The notes under the pieces are model-generated. The model was not told the origin of the DNA. It saw only the letters and a list, made by a program, of their open reading frames with translations, and did no database searches. From Mucilaginibacter psychrotolerans (GTDB lineage: Bacteria > Bacteroidota > Bacteroidia > Sphingobacteriales > Sphingobacteriaceae), in contig NZ_SOZE01000013.1 in NCBI RefSeq assembly GCF_004519315.1, positions 62,001 to 126,000 of the forward strand: 64,000 nucleotides of DNA, written 5' to 3'. The position numbers and the translations under genes were made by a program. How positions within the stretch are numbered: the first letter of the stretch is position 1; the number at the start of each line of letters is the position of its first letter. Shown piece by piece: positions 42,202 to 49,874 of this stretch.

Positions 42202-44067
42202 ATGAGAAAAATCTTCGCCGTTTTATACCTGCTGGCTACTGCCTGTAGCACTGCCATTGCGCAGAGCTACGATGTAAAAGAACATTACACCAAAAAAGAT
42301 GTGTACATCACCATGCGCGATGGTGTAAAGCTGTTCACCTCCATCTACACGCCAAAGGATGCCTCGGCCACCAATAAATACCCGATAATGATGCAGCGCA
42401 CCTGCTACAGTGTTGCCCCATACGGCGAAAGCAAATACCCCGGCCAATTGGGCCCCTCTAAATACATGATGCAGGAAGGCTACATCTTCGTTTACCAGGA
42501 CGTACGCGGCCGCTGGAAAAGCGAAGGCACCTGGACCAACATGACCCCGGTTATCGATAACAAAAAGAAAAAAACCGATGTGGACGAAGGCTCCGACACT
42601 TATGACACCATCGACTGGCTCATTAAAAACCTGCCCGGCAACAACGGCCGCGTAGGGCAATGGGGTATCAGCTATCCGGGCTTTTATACGGCTGCGGGCA
42701 TCCTCAGTAACCACCCGGCCCTAAAGGCATCATCGCCGCAGGCACCTATCTCCGATTTCTTTTTTGATGATTTCCATCATAACGGCGCGTTTTTAGAAAG
42801 CTATTTCTTCACCTTCCCGGTGTTTGGCGTGCAAAAGAAAGACACCACTGCTGTACCATGGTATAACAGCCAGATGATAAACCCGCACACTAAAGATGGC
42901 TATCAGTTTTTGCTGGATATGGGCCCGCTAAAAAATGCCGACAAATACTATAGCGACAATTTTTACTGGCAGGAAACCGTTAACCACCCCAGCTACGATG
43001 ATTTTTGGCAGCAACGCGGCTTGCCGAAACATTATGGCAAAACAAAAACCGCGGTAATGACCGTAGGCGGCTGGTTCGATGCCGAGGATTTAACCGGTCC
43101 GCTGGCTATTTACAAAGCCATCGAGCAGAAAAATCCGGAGGGTTACAACACCATCGTGATGGGTCCTTTCGGGCACGGGCGTTGGTCGCGCGAAACGGGG
43201 CACACTATGCACAGCAATATCTACTTTGGCGACAGCATCGCTACCTTCTACCAAAAAAACATAGAGCAGAAATTCTTCAACCATTTCCTCAAAGGCAATG
43301 GTGACAAAAACAGCGGCCTGCCCGAAGCCTATATGTTCAACACCGGCAAAAACGAGTGGCGTACGTTCGATAAATGGCCTTCGCCTGCTGCAGAGCATGT
43401 GAAGTTTTACCTGAATAGTGACGGTAAGCTGGCCGCTGCGCAACCGGCAACTACTGGTTCTACAAGCTATGTAAGCGACCCGCTTAAACCCGTTCCTTAC
43501 ACCGAGGATTTGCCGACCACCGTAGGCTTTAGTCCGCATAATTATATGAGCGAAGACCAGCGCTTTGCCGGCCGCCGTACCGATGTGCTGGTTTTCCAAA
43601 CGGATGTGTTGACCGATGACGTTACCCTGGGTGGCGAGATAATGGCGCACCTTAAAGTGGCCAGCACCGCCACAGATGCCGATTTCTTCGTAAAACTGAT
43701 AGACGTTTACCCTGCCGATGAGCCGAACAACCCATACATGCCCAACAAAAGCATCACGCTGGGTGGCTACCAGCAAATGGTACGCAGCGAGGTGATGCCG
43801 GCCCGTTTCCGCAACAGTTTCGAGAAACCGGAAGCGTTGATAGCGGGTCAAAAAACGGATGTCAACTTTAGGGTTCAGGATGTACTGCACACCTTTAAAA
43901 AGGGCCACCGTATTATGATACAGGTACAAAGCACAGCCTTCCCGCTGTTTGCCCGCAACCCGCAAACGTTTTTAGATAACCCCTACAAAGCCAACGATAG
44001 CGATTACATAAAAGCTACCGAAACCATATTCAACGATAGCTATTTTGATGTGGAGGTGTTGAAGTAG
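42202..44067 (+). CDS. CocE/NonD-family (X-Pro dipeptidyl-peptidase S15-type) hydrolase, secreted
   Basis: 621 residues with signal peptide MRKIFAVLYLLATACSTAIA. The alpha/beta-hydrolase core has DVYITMRDGVKLFTSIYTP, QDVRGRWKSEGTW, YDTIDWL and nucleophile S157 in GRVGQWGISYPGF; the remaining triad is likely the Asp in GWFDAEDLTG and the His in GPFGHGRWS. The C-terminal ~200 residues form the XPD-type jelly-roll (DVLVFQTDVLTDDVTLGGEIMAHLKVASTATDADFFVKLIDVYP). Family members are glutaryl acylases, cocaine esterases or X-Pro peptidases; substrate not assignable. Located in the periplasm or outside the cell. Confidence 0.92.
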   Translation: MRKIFAVLYLLATACSTAIAQSYDVKEHYTKKDVYITMRDGVKLFTSIYTPKDASATNKYPIMMQRTCYSVAPYGESKYPGQLGPSKYMMQEGYIFVYQDVRGRWKSEGTWTNMTPVIDNKKKKTDVDEGSDTYDTIDWLIKNLPGNNGRVGQWGISYPGFYTAAGILSNHPALKASSPQAPISDFFFDDFHHNGAFLESYFFTFPVFGVQKKDTTAVPWYNSQMINPHTKDGYQFLLDMGPLKNADKYYSDNFYWQETVNHPSYDDFWQQRGLPKHYGKTKTAVMTVGGWFDAEDLTGPLAIYKAIEQKNPEGYNTIVMGPFGHGRWSRETGHTMHSNIYFGDSIATFYQKNIEQKFFNHFLKGNGDKNSGLPEAYMFNTGKNEWRTFDKWPSPAAEHVKFYLNSDGKLAAAQPATTGSTSYVSDPLKPVPYTEDLPTTVGFSPHNYMSEDQRFAGRRTDVLVFQTDVLTDDVTLGGEIMAHLKVASTATDADFFVKLIDVYPADEPNNPYMPNKSITLGGYQQMVRSEVMPARFRNSFEKPEALIAGQKTDVNFRVQDVLHTFKKGHRIMIQVQSTAFPLFARNPQTFLDNPYKANDSDYIKATETIFNDSYFDVEVLK

Positions 44068-44108
44068 AAAGGTTGGTGAATGGTGAGTAGGGAGTGGTGA
44101 AAATTTTA

Positions 44109-44248
44109 ATTCCCTCCTTGGGGAGGGGTGCGGCTGGAAAAGCGCGCGAAGGCGGGGAGGGGTTAGCGAACTGTGCAAACCGATTGCCTAGCGGAGAACC
44201 CCTCCCTCCCACAACACAGCCTAACGCGCCCCTCCCCAAGGAGGGAAT
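44109..44248. repeat. 140-bp inverted repeat CCTCCTTGGGGAGGGG
   Basis: Left arm 44109-44132 (ATTCCCTCCTTGGGGAGG...) pairs with 44225-44248 at 23 of 24 positions, the exception being a G-U pair. Inner GGGGAGGGG and CCCCTCCC add further pairing. It lies between the S15 hydrolase and the SUKH gene and is preceded at 44075 by GGTGAATGGTGAGTAGGGAGTGG words. The 296-bp gap holds no gene; from 44273 it continues into a TTGCGAAGAGCGGCACGG fragment. Confidence 0.8.
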
Positions 44249-44363
44249 GGGGAAAGCTGCCAAACCAATTATGCCATTGCGAAGAGCGGCACGGGCTTGT
44301 AAGGAGGGGGCAACGTGGCGAAATCGTCGCCAATGCATTGCGACTATTGTACAAACAGATATT

Positions 44364-45026
44364 ATGTTTAATTTATTCAAAAAGAAGAAACTTGATTGGG
44401 TGCATTTACCTGCACCTGATGATAGTATCTTGTTTTTTGAAGCAATAAAACAAAAAAGTGAATATTACTGGGCTGAAACAACACCAAACCCTTCAATTTA
44501 TGGTTGTCAGCAACAAGGTAATTCTCAATGGAAACCAGGTTTAACTGATAACGAACTGAAAGATTTTGAAATGGCTATAGGTTATGAATTTCCTTTACCG
44601 CTTAAAAACTTTTATAAAACAATGAATGGCTTAACAAAGCCGGGGATAAATGTATTTGGTAGCGACGGTACAAAGCCAACATTCAAATCTCTATATTATT
44701 CCTATCCGGACGATTTACCTGTGATAGAGGAACTGATAAATTGGATATATGAAGAGAATAAAGTTAATGCCAGCATGGTTAAGCAAGGCATAGTGCCTGC
44801 CATTTTTCCAGTGTATCAACATCGATTTATGCTGACAAATTCCGTAGATAATCCTATCTTATCCATGCACGGTGCCGATATTATCTATTGGTCTGACAGC
44901 TTAAGCAAACTATTGGCTAATGAAATTTTCGATGCCAATTTTAATATACACGATTTTGAAAGCAACCCAATAAACCAGCCCGAGATTAAATTTTGGCTGG
45001 ATGAAAAACAATACGATGAAAATTAA
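44364..45026 (+). CDS. SMI1/KNR4 (SUKH) family protein, AT-rich
   Basis: 220 residues from ATG 44364 (MFNLFKKKKLDWVHLPAPDDS). SUKH core: GLTDNELKDFEMAIGYEFPLPLKNFYKTMNGLTKPGIN, then SYPDDLPVIEELINWIYEENK and GIVPAIFPVYQHRFML with SMHGADIIYWSDSLSKLLANEIF. An open frame extends 90 codons upstream through the inverted repeat and is rejected. The DNA is clearly more AT-rich than the genes on both sides, suggesting acquisition. It overlaps the M1 peptidase gene by 11 bp. No toxin is adjacent. Confidence 0.85.
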   Translation: MFNLFKKKKLDWVHLPAPDDSILFFEAIKQKSEYYWAETTPNPSIYGCQQQGNSQWKPGLTDNELKDFEMAIGYEFPLPLKNFYKTMNGLTKPGINVFGSDGTKPTFKSLYYSYPDDLPVIEELINWIYEENKVNASMVKQGIVPAIFPVYQHRFMLTNSVDNPILSMHGADIIYWSDSLSKLLANEIFDANFNIHDFESNPINQPEIKFWLDEKQYDEN

Positions 45027-46680
45027 AGTACAGCATCTGCTAATTATCCTTTTAGGATTAAGTTCTTCAACCGCCCACGCCCAGCTCGGCACGCCAAAAG
45101 AAACCTTCACCCGTGCCGATACCCTGCGCGGTTCGCTCACCACGCCGCTGCGCACCTGCTATGATATCAACTATTACCATTTGGATATTAAGTTCGATAT
45201 CGATAAGAAATTCATCAGCGGCAATGTGCTGTTCAAGTTCACGGCAGCGGCTGATTTCAGCAAACTACAGTTCGACCTGTGGAACAACCTGAAGATTGAA
45301 AAGGTAGTTTACAAGGGCCAAGAGCTAAGCTACAACAGAGAGTTTAACGCGGTGTTCCTTAGCTTCCCTAAAACCATCAGTAAGGGCAGCACGGACGAGT
45401 TTACCGTTTACTACAGCGGCAACCCAACCATAGCCAAGCGCGCCCCGTGGGATGGCGGCGTACAATACGCGGTAGATTCGCTTGGTAAACCGCATGTGGC
45501 AACCGCCTGCCAGGGCATGGGAGCAAGTGTATGGTGGCCAACCAAAGATGTACAGGATGATGAGGTAGATAGCGCCATGGTGAGCATCAGCGTACCCAAC
45601 GGCTTAAAGGATGTATCAAACGGGCACCTGCGTAACGTTACCAAGCTGAAAGACGGTTACACCCGTTTCGATTGGTTTGTGGCCAACCCAATAAACAACT
45701 ACAACCTTGAAGCCAATATTGGCGATTATGCCCACTACACCGGCATCTATCAGGGCGAAAAAGGCAAACTGGAGATGGATTTCTGGCCGTTGAGCTACAA
45801 TGTTGAAAAAGCCAAAAAGCAATGGGGACTGGATGCGCCGCGCATGCTCAAAGCGTTCGAACATTGGTTTGGTCCATACCCTTTTTATGAGGATGGCTAT
45901 AAATTGATAGAAACCCCGCACCTGGGTATGGAGCATCAAAGCGGCACGGCCTATGGCAACCATTATCGTAACGGCTACCTTGGTCGCGATTTATCGGGTA
46001 CCGGCTGGGGTTTGAAATGGGATTTCATCGTGGTACACGAGAGCGGGCACGAGTGGTTTGGCAATAATATCACCAGTAAAGATTTGGCCGATATGTGGAT
46101 ACACGAAAGCTTCACCAATTACAGCGAATCGTTGTTCATAGAAACCTTTTATGGCAAACAGGCCGGGCAGGAATATGTGCATGGCACCCGTATGAACATC
46201 CAGAACGATGGCCCCATAGTAGGCGCTTACGGCGTAAACAAAGAAGGTAGCGGTGATATGTACTACAAAGGTGGCAACTTGCTTAACATGGTGCGCACCA
46301 TTATTAACGACGATGATAAATGGCGCAGCATCCTGCGCGGCCTCAATAAAACCTTTTACCATAAAACCGTTACTTATGATGATGTGGTGGGCTACGTCAA
46401 TACCCAAAGTGGTATTAACCTATCGCCCGTGTTTGAGCAATACCTGAAACACGCAAAGCTGCCGGTGCTCGAATTCGATACCATACAAGGCAAGCTGATG
46501 GCCCGCTGGGTGACCGAAACACCGGGCTTCAACATGCCGGTAAAAGTGAGGGTGAAAGGTGGCGAGTATAAATTCATCAAACCAACCACGCGGTTTACAC
46601 CGGTAAATATCGATGGGGCGGCGAAAGATAATATCGAAGTAGATACGTTTAATTATTACATTGGCGTTTTGGTTGACTAA
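45016..46680 (+). CDS. M1-family zinc metallopeptidase, secreted
   Basis: 554 residues with signal peptide MKIKVQHLLIILLGLSSSTAHA. The N-terminal domain has YDINYYHLDIKFDIDKKFISGN as in M1 aminopeptidases; the active site is H341-E-S-G-H345 with the third ligand E364 (HESGHEWFGN...WIHESFTNYSE), and the G-x-M-E-x motif appears as GMEHQ (304-308), with His where Asn is common. A shorter C-terminal region lacks the ERAP-type helical domain. Exopeptidase activity on peptides is likely. A 5-codon longer start (45001) is possible but would extend the signal n-region. Confidence 0.92.
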   Translation: MKIKVQHLLIILLGLSSSTAHAQLGTPKETFTRADTLRGSLTTPLRTCYDINYYHLDIKFDIDKKFISGNVLFKFTAAADFSKLQFDLWNNLKIEKVVYKGQELSYNREFNAVFLSFPKTISKGSTDEFTVYYSGNPTIAKRAPWDGGVQYAVDSLGKPHVATACQGMGASVWWPTKDVQDDEVDSAMVSISVPNGLKDVSNGHLRNVTKLKDGYTRFDWFVANPINNYNLEANIGDYAHYTGIYQGEKGKLEMDFWPLSYNVEKAKKQWGLDAPRMLKAFEHWFGPYPFYEDGYKLIETPHLGMEHQSGTAYGNHYRNGYLGRDLSGTGWGLKWDFIVVHESGHEWFGNNITSKDLADMWIHESFTNYSESLFIETFYGKQAGQEYVHGTRMNIQNDGPIVGAYGVNKEGSGDMYYKGGNLLNMVRTIINDDDKWRSILRGLNKTFYHKTVTYDDVVGYVNTQSGINLSPVFEQYLKHAKLPVLEFDTIQGKLMARWVTETPGFNMPVKVRVKGGEYKFIKPTTRFTPVNIDGAAKDNIEVDTFNYYIGVLVD

Positions 46681-46707
46681 TATTGAGGTAACGATCTAAA
46701 CTACAGA

Positions 46708-46757
46708 AATACCCTTAAATCCTTCCGAAAAGTGAAGATTTTTAAGGGTATTTTTTG
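46708..46757 (+). terminator. Terminator of the M1 peptidase gene
   Basis: AATACCCTTAAA (46708-46719) and TTTAAGGGTATT (46741-46752) are perfect 12-bp arms with a 21-nt loop, followed by TTTTGGG. Confidence 0.85.
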
Positions 46758-46854
46758 GGTTTACGAAGCAACCTCTTCTCAAAAATATTTTCCGGTTGGT
46801 GCAACTTATTAAAGGCAGTGCGCGTCTGATAGGAGTAAACCATAAACTAAAAAT

Positions 46855-47559
46855 ATGAAATCACTAAAGAAACTGATACTGGCTGCCGTAATGATAGTTG
46901 CAAGCGCATCGGCATTTGCCAAAAATAATACCGAAGACCGCCACCTAACCGGCTTCAACGCCGTAAACGTTGCCGGCTCATTCGATGTGTACGTCACCCA
47001 GGGTTCGTCAGAATCGGTAAAGGTTGATGCCCCTGCGGATATCATTGGCCGCATTGTAACAGAAGTTGAAGGCGGTACACTCAAAATTTATACCAAGCGC
47101 GATGAAAATAACAACTGGAGCTGGCACGATAAAAAGGTAGTTATCTATGTTGCCCTTAAGGACGTTAACGCTATTACCCTTGCAGGCAGCGGCGACATCT
47201 TCTTTAAAGAAGGCATCAAAGCTAACTCGCTGAAACTGAAATTATCGGGCAGCGGCGACATCACCGGCAAGTTGAACGTTAAAAACCTGGAGAGCAGCAT
47301 TGCCGGCAGTGGCGATATTACCATCAGTGGTAGCGCCGATACATCAAGCGTTAGCGTAGTGGGCTCTGGCGATTACACTGCACAGGGCGTAGTTACCGGC
47401 AGCACTAAAGTAAGCGTAGCAGGTAGTGGCGATGCCAGGGTAAATGTTTCTGACAGGTTAGATGCCTCGGTAGTCGGCAGCGGAGATGTGCATTACACCG
47501 GTTCGCCAAAAAGCGTCAATACGTCGAAAGCAGGCAGCGGCAGCGTAAGCCGGATGTGA
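46855..47559 (+). CDS. GIN-domain (DUF2807) adhesin-like protein
   Basis: 234 residues with signal peptide MKSLKKLILAAVMIVASASAFA. The mature protein begins DRHLTGFNAVNVAGSFDVYVTQGSSESVKVDAPADIIGRI, a typical head-GIN start, and continues as a right-handed beta-helix-like repeat in which GSGD recurs about every 20-22 residues (SGSGDI, AGSGDI, VGSGDY, AGSGDA, VGSGDV, AGSGSV). It is predicted to be periplasmic or surface-exposed; no catalytic residues are seen. Monocistronic, with terminators on both sides. Confidence 0.9.
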   Translation: MKSLKKLILAAVMIVASASAFAKNNTEDRHLTGFNAVNVAGSFDVYVTQGSSESVKVDAPADIIGRIVTEVEGGTLKIYTKRDENNNWSWHDKKVVIYVALKDVNAITLAGSGDIFFKEGIKANSLKLKLSGSGDITGKLNVKNLESSIAGSGDITISGSADTSSVSVVGSGDYTAQGVVTGSTKVSVAGSGDARVNVSDRLDASVVGSGDVHYTGSPKSVNTSKAGSGSVSRM

Positions 47560-47602
47560 TTTTCAGATCAAAGATAAAGGACTGAAAGAGAAAAGACAGT
47601 TC

Positions 47603-47641
47603 AACAGAAAAGGCTTCGGATTACCCGAAGCCTTTTCTGTT
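47603..47641. terminator. Bidirectional terminator between DUF2807 gene and trxA
   Basis: 17-bp perfect stem AACAGAAAAGGCTTCGG (47603-47619) / CCGAAGCCTTTTCTGTT (47625-47641) with a 5-nt loop, flanked by A- and T-rich sequence on either side. Serves both convergent genes. Confidence 0.9.
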
Positions 47642-47660
47642 TTATATATGATAGAAAAAC

Positions 47661-47981
47661 TTATGCTAATTGCTTAGCTAGTTTTTCGGCCAGTACTGAT
47701 TTTGGTACAGCGCCAATTTGCTTGTCTACAATTTCGCCGCCTTTAAAGAATAATAAAGCCGGGATATTGCGGATGCCGTATTTCATGGATATGCCTGGGT
47801 TGTTGTCTACGTTTACTTTACCTACAATGGCTTTGCCATCGTATTCTTTAGCAATATCTTCTACTACCGGGCCAACCATCCTACACGGACCGCACCACTC
47901 TGCCCAAAAATCAACAAGTACTGGTTTGTCTGATTTAAGAACAAGTTCTTCGAAGTTTGCATCTGTTATTTCTAAAGCCAT
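47661..47981 (-). CDS. trxA: Thioredoxin
   Basis: 106 residues, canonical. Active site WAEWCGPC with C30 and C33, DFWAEWCGPCRMVGPVVEDIA, KVNVDNNPGISMKYGIRNIPALLFFKGGE including the cis-Pro loop. Reduces cytoplasmic disulfides. A well-formed promoter lies 30-60 nt upstream. Confidence 0.97.
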   Translation of the reverse strand: MALEITDANFEELVLKSDKPVLVDFWAEWCGPCRMVGPVVEDIAKEYDGKAIVGKVNVDNNPGISMKYGIRNIPALLFFKGGEIVDKQIGAVPKSVLAEKLAKQLA

Positions 47982-48011
47982 GATATTTTTAATTTTTAAA
48001 TTTTCAGTTTA

Positions 48012-48043
48012 CAAATATATACTATTCAAATAGCTTGCCACAA
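48012..48043 (-). promoter_or_regulatory. Promoter of trxA
   Basis: On the minus strand TTG (plus 48041-48043), 21 nt, then TATATTTG (plus 48012-48019), a perfect TAnnTTTG, about 30 nt upstream of the trxA ATG. Confidence 0.65.
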
Positions 48044-48163
48044 GTGGGTGCCTGACAATGTGACAATTCTATTGATAATGTGGATAATATTGACAGATGT
48101 GTAATAATCAGGGAGTTTAAGGTTACCTTTCGGCAGGTCGGGGTATCAATTAAAAAGCCGGTA

Positions 48164-48517
48164 ATGTACCACTTTCTGCTTTTTTCAGCACCTGTTTTGC
48201 AAATTATACTATCCGTTTTGAGGCTTGCCCGCAAAATAAGTTTGCCCCTCTATGCCATTTTTGGGCTTGCATTGGTTGTTGGTTTCATATGCTCTTTTAT
48301 GGCCATGAACATAGTTTTAGATGCCATGTCGCGTGCGGCGCATGGTAGGGGAATATGAGGCATGCCTGCTATGGGGGTGCTGTTTGCCGGGCTATTTATC
48401 ACCTTTGTTACTACGCCCATTATTAGCATCATTTGCTACTTCATCAACCGTTACATCAAAAAAACGGCCGAAGCAAAAGCCCCGGCCATTATCCCAAACA
48501 AACCCAAACACTTATAA
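48164..48517 (+). pseudogene. Small three-helix membrane protein gene with in-frame TGA
   Basis: From ATG 48164 the frame encodes MYHFLLFSAPVLQIILSVL..., IFGLALVVGFICSFMAMNIVL... and ends ...AAHGRGI at TGA 48356-48358. The same frame then continues GMPAMGVLFAGLFITFVTTPIISIICYFINRYIKK... to TAA at 48515-48517, adding the third hydrophobic helix. The TGA would be TGG (Trp) after one base change, giving a 117-residue protein with three helices and a Lys-rich tail. It may be a recent nonsense mutation, a sequencing error or a genuine split gene with restart at ATG 48362. No family is recognised. Confidence 0.6.
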
Positions 48518-48519
48518 AT

Positions 48520-48759
48520 TTGCTGCTAAGCCAGCAGTTGTACGAGTTGGAAGAAGATGAGATACTCACCTGCAAAGTTTTCCTCGAAGTTCCCCCACGC
48601 GTGGAATACGCCTTTACCGATTTAGGCAGAGAACTGGCCTCGATTTTTTACGCCCTAGAAAAATGGGGCGTGCACTTCCTTACTGTGAACAGCGATACCA
48701 TAAAAGTGGCTGATGAAAGTTGCTATACGTTTAGGGAGGCGGTGGCGGAGGAGGTATAA
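48520..48759 (+). pseudogene. HxlR-family regulator remnant (C-terminal part)
   Basis: The frame LLLSQQLYELEEDEILTCKVFLEVPPRVEYAFTDLGRELASIFYALEKWGVHF is the recognition-helix-to-wing part of an HxlR winged-helix regulator (family pattern L-x-x-QL-x-ELE-x-D-G-I, PPRVEY-x-LTxLG). The first third, including the start and the CPxxxxxxxLxGKW region, is missing: homology begins 2 bp after the stop of the membrane gene, and the frame upstream of that point encodes unrelated residues. It ends in TAA 48757-48759, 2 bp from the convergent MazF stop. It is probably a non-functional remnant left by a deletion. Confidence 0.75.
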
Positions 48760-48761
48760 AA

Positions 48762-49106
48762 TTATATCCCGAGTTGAAATGACAAAGCGTCGATTACTTC
48801 GTCCTGTATTTTAGCAGAATTGATTTCACCGTATAAATGAGATAGTCGTTGCTTATCTAAAGTTCTTATTTGATAACAAAGCGCGATTGATTCATTTGGT
48901 AGTCCGGCGGTCCCGGCAGGAATTAGTGTTTCGTTTGGATAGATTGTTCGGCCTTGTTTTCTTGAAGTTATTGGTATTACATTGACTACGTTAAGAAGCG
49001 CATTGACAGCATCTTCACTAATGACTAAAACCGACCGGGATTTACCCTGTTCCGAGCCAATTACAGGTTCAAGATTTGCCCTGTAAACAGACCACTTTTT
49101 AATCAT
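48762..49106 (-). CDS. Type II toxin, PemK/MazF family
   Basis: 114 residues. N-terminal SVYRANLEPVIGSEQGKSRSVLVISEDAVNALLNVVNVIPITS has the family's conserved E/GSEQGK-x-R-P/S-V core, and TAGLPNESIALCYQIRTLDKQRL the second conserved strand. It is expected to be a ribosome-independent mRNA endonuclease neutralised by the upstream antitoxin. The start overlaps the antitoxin gene by 4 bp (ATGA), the usual arrangement. Active-site residues look intact, so it is probably functional. Confidence 0.92.
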   Translation of the reverse strand: MIKKWSVYRANLEPVIGSEQGKSRSVLVISEDAVNALLNVVNVIPITSRKQGRTIYPNETLIPAGTAGLPNESIALCYQIRTLDKQRLSHLYGEINSAKIQDEVIDALSFQLGI

Positions 49107-49330
49107 ATATTTTCGTCATCGATGAGATGAAAGTCATCCATAATTTCTTTTTGATCGGCTAAAAATAACGGGTCGTTAGCCGCTTGTTCTAAGAGCGCTA
49201 TTTTTTTTTCTGTCGACAGCTTTTTTTCAGAGATATCGTCTTCCATTTTTGAATACAAAGCTTGCACTCTTTTTACATCTGCTGAATCGATGTAATCATG
49301 AAGCTTCTCTCTTATCGCTGTAATTGTCAT
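49103..49330 (-). CDS. Antitoxin of the MazF-type module
   Basis: 75 residues: MTITAIREKLHDYIDSADVKRVQALYSKMEDDISEKKLSTEKKIALLEQAANDPLFLADQKEIMDDFHLIDDENI. It is helical and acidic at the C-terminus, where toxin binding is expected; it resembles the ParD/Phd-unrelated small antitoxins that precede PemK in Bacteroidota. No clear DNA-binding fold is recognisable. It has an unusually strong Shine-Dalgarno and a consensus promoter. Confidence 0.88.
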   Translation of the reverse strand: MTITAIREKLHDYIDSADVKRVQALYSKMEDDISEKKLSTEKKIALLEQAANDPLFLADQKEIMDDFHLIDDENI

Positions 49331-49336
49331 GTGCTT

Positions 49337-49344
49337 ACCTCCTC
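49337..49344 (-). promoter_or_regulatory. Strong Shine-Dalgarno GAGGAGGT before the antitoxin
   Basis: GAGGAGGT lies 6 nt before the antitoxin ATG on the minus strand. Most genes in this window lack such a site, so its strength is unusual and would favour antitoxin over toxin synthesis. Confidence 0.7.
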
Positions 49345-49347
49345 AAT

Positions 49348-49378
49348 CAAATTTAACACATAAATCCTAAATCATCAA
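49348..49378 (-). promoter_or_regulatory. Promoter of the antitoxin-toxin operon
   Basis: On the minus strand TTG (plus 49376-49378), 20 nt, TAAATTTG (plus 49348-49355), a full match to the Bacteroidota promoter consensus, 18 nt upstream of the antitoxin ATG. Confidence 0.75.
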
Positions 49379-49409
49379 CTCAATTCGTCAGCACCGGCTT
49401 CGCGATTTC

Positions 49410-49826
49410 TTACTCAACCACCTCGCTTATCTGCACCACCGGCGTAATATTGGTAAACTTGGGGATATCCGCGCGGATTTCTTGTGCATATGTTTTCATG
49501 CCGTTCTGAAAAGCGGCTATATTTTCGAAATATAGTGTGCCTATAGCCAGATATGGTACGGGTGCGCCTGGCGCACCTCCTGCAACGCCCTTGTCTATTG
49601 TGGCGCCTTTCATGTCATCGCCAAACAGACGTTTTACCATAGGGATGTGCTTGGTCGCGTAATAATCCATATCAAAGGTTTTGCCCTCGCCATTGGGGTA
49701 AAGTATAGTTACTTTTATCATGCCTTTTTTAACGGATTGCGCAACTGATTGTTTAACGGACAGGAAACTAAAAACTAAAGCTAATGCTAAAATTAGTAGG
49801 GCGGTTGGTTTTTTCATCATCATCAT
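49410..49826 (-). CDS. EthD-family protein with signal peptide
   Basis: 138 residues. N-terminal MMMMKKPTALLILALALVFSFLSVKQSVA is a signal peptide, cleaved near VAQ-SV. The rest is an EthD-type ferredoxin-like alpha/beta domain: GMIKVTILYPNGEGKTFDMDYYATKHIPMVKRLFGDDMKGATIDKG, with the conserved Y-x-x-x-H-x-P, and PYLAIGTLYFENIAAFQNGMKTYAQEIRADIPKFTNITPVVQISEV. The exported form is unusual, since EthD-like proteins are mostly cytoplasmic. Function unknown. Confidence 0.85.
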   Translation of the reverse strand: MMMMKKPTALLILALALVFSFLSVKQSVAQSVKKGMIKVTILYPNGEGKTFDMDYYATKHIPMVKRLFGDDMKGATIDKGVAGGAPGAPVPYLAIGTLYFENIAAFQNGMKTYAQEIRADIPKFTNITPVVQISEVVE

Positions 49827-49874
49827 TTAAATTGGTTGCCCGAATTTAAATGATAACCTGCACATTATCAAATC

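Noticed and set aside
43090..43965. Minus-strand ORF of 291 codons inside the S15 hydrolase gene
   Set aside because: Antisense to a well-supported gene; no motif or signal peptide; long antisense frames are common opposite such codon use.
44094..44363. 90-codon N-terminal extension of the SUKH protein
   Set aside because: It translates the 140-bp inverted repeat (Pro/Gly/Arg-rich peptide); MFNLFKKKKLDW is a normal start.
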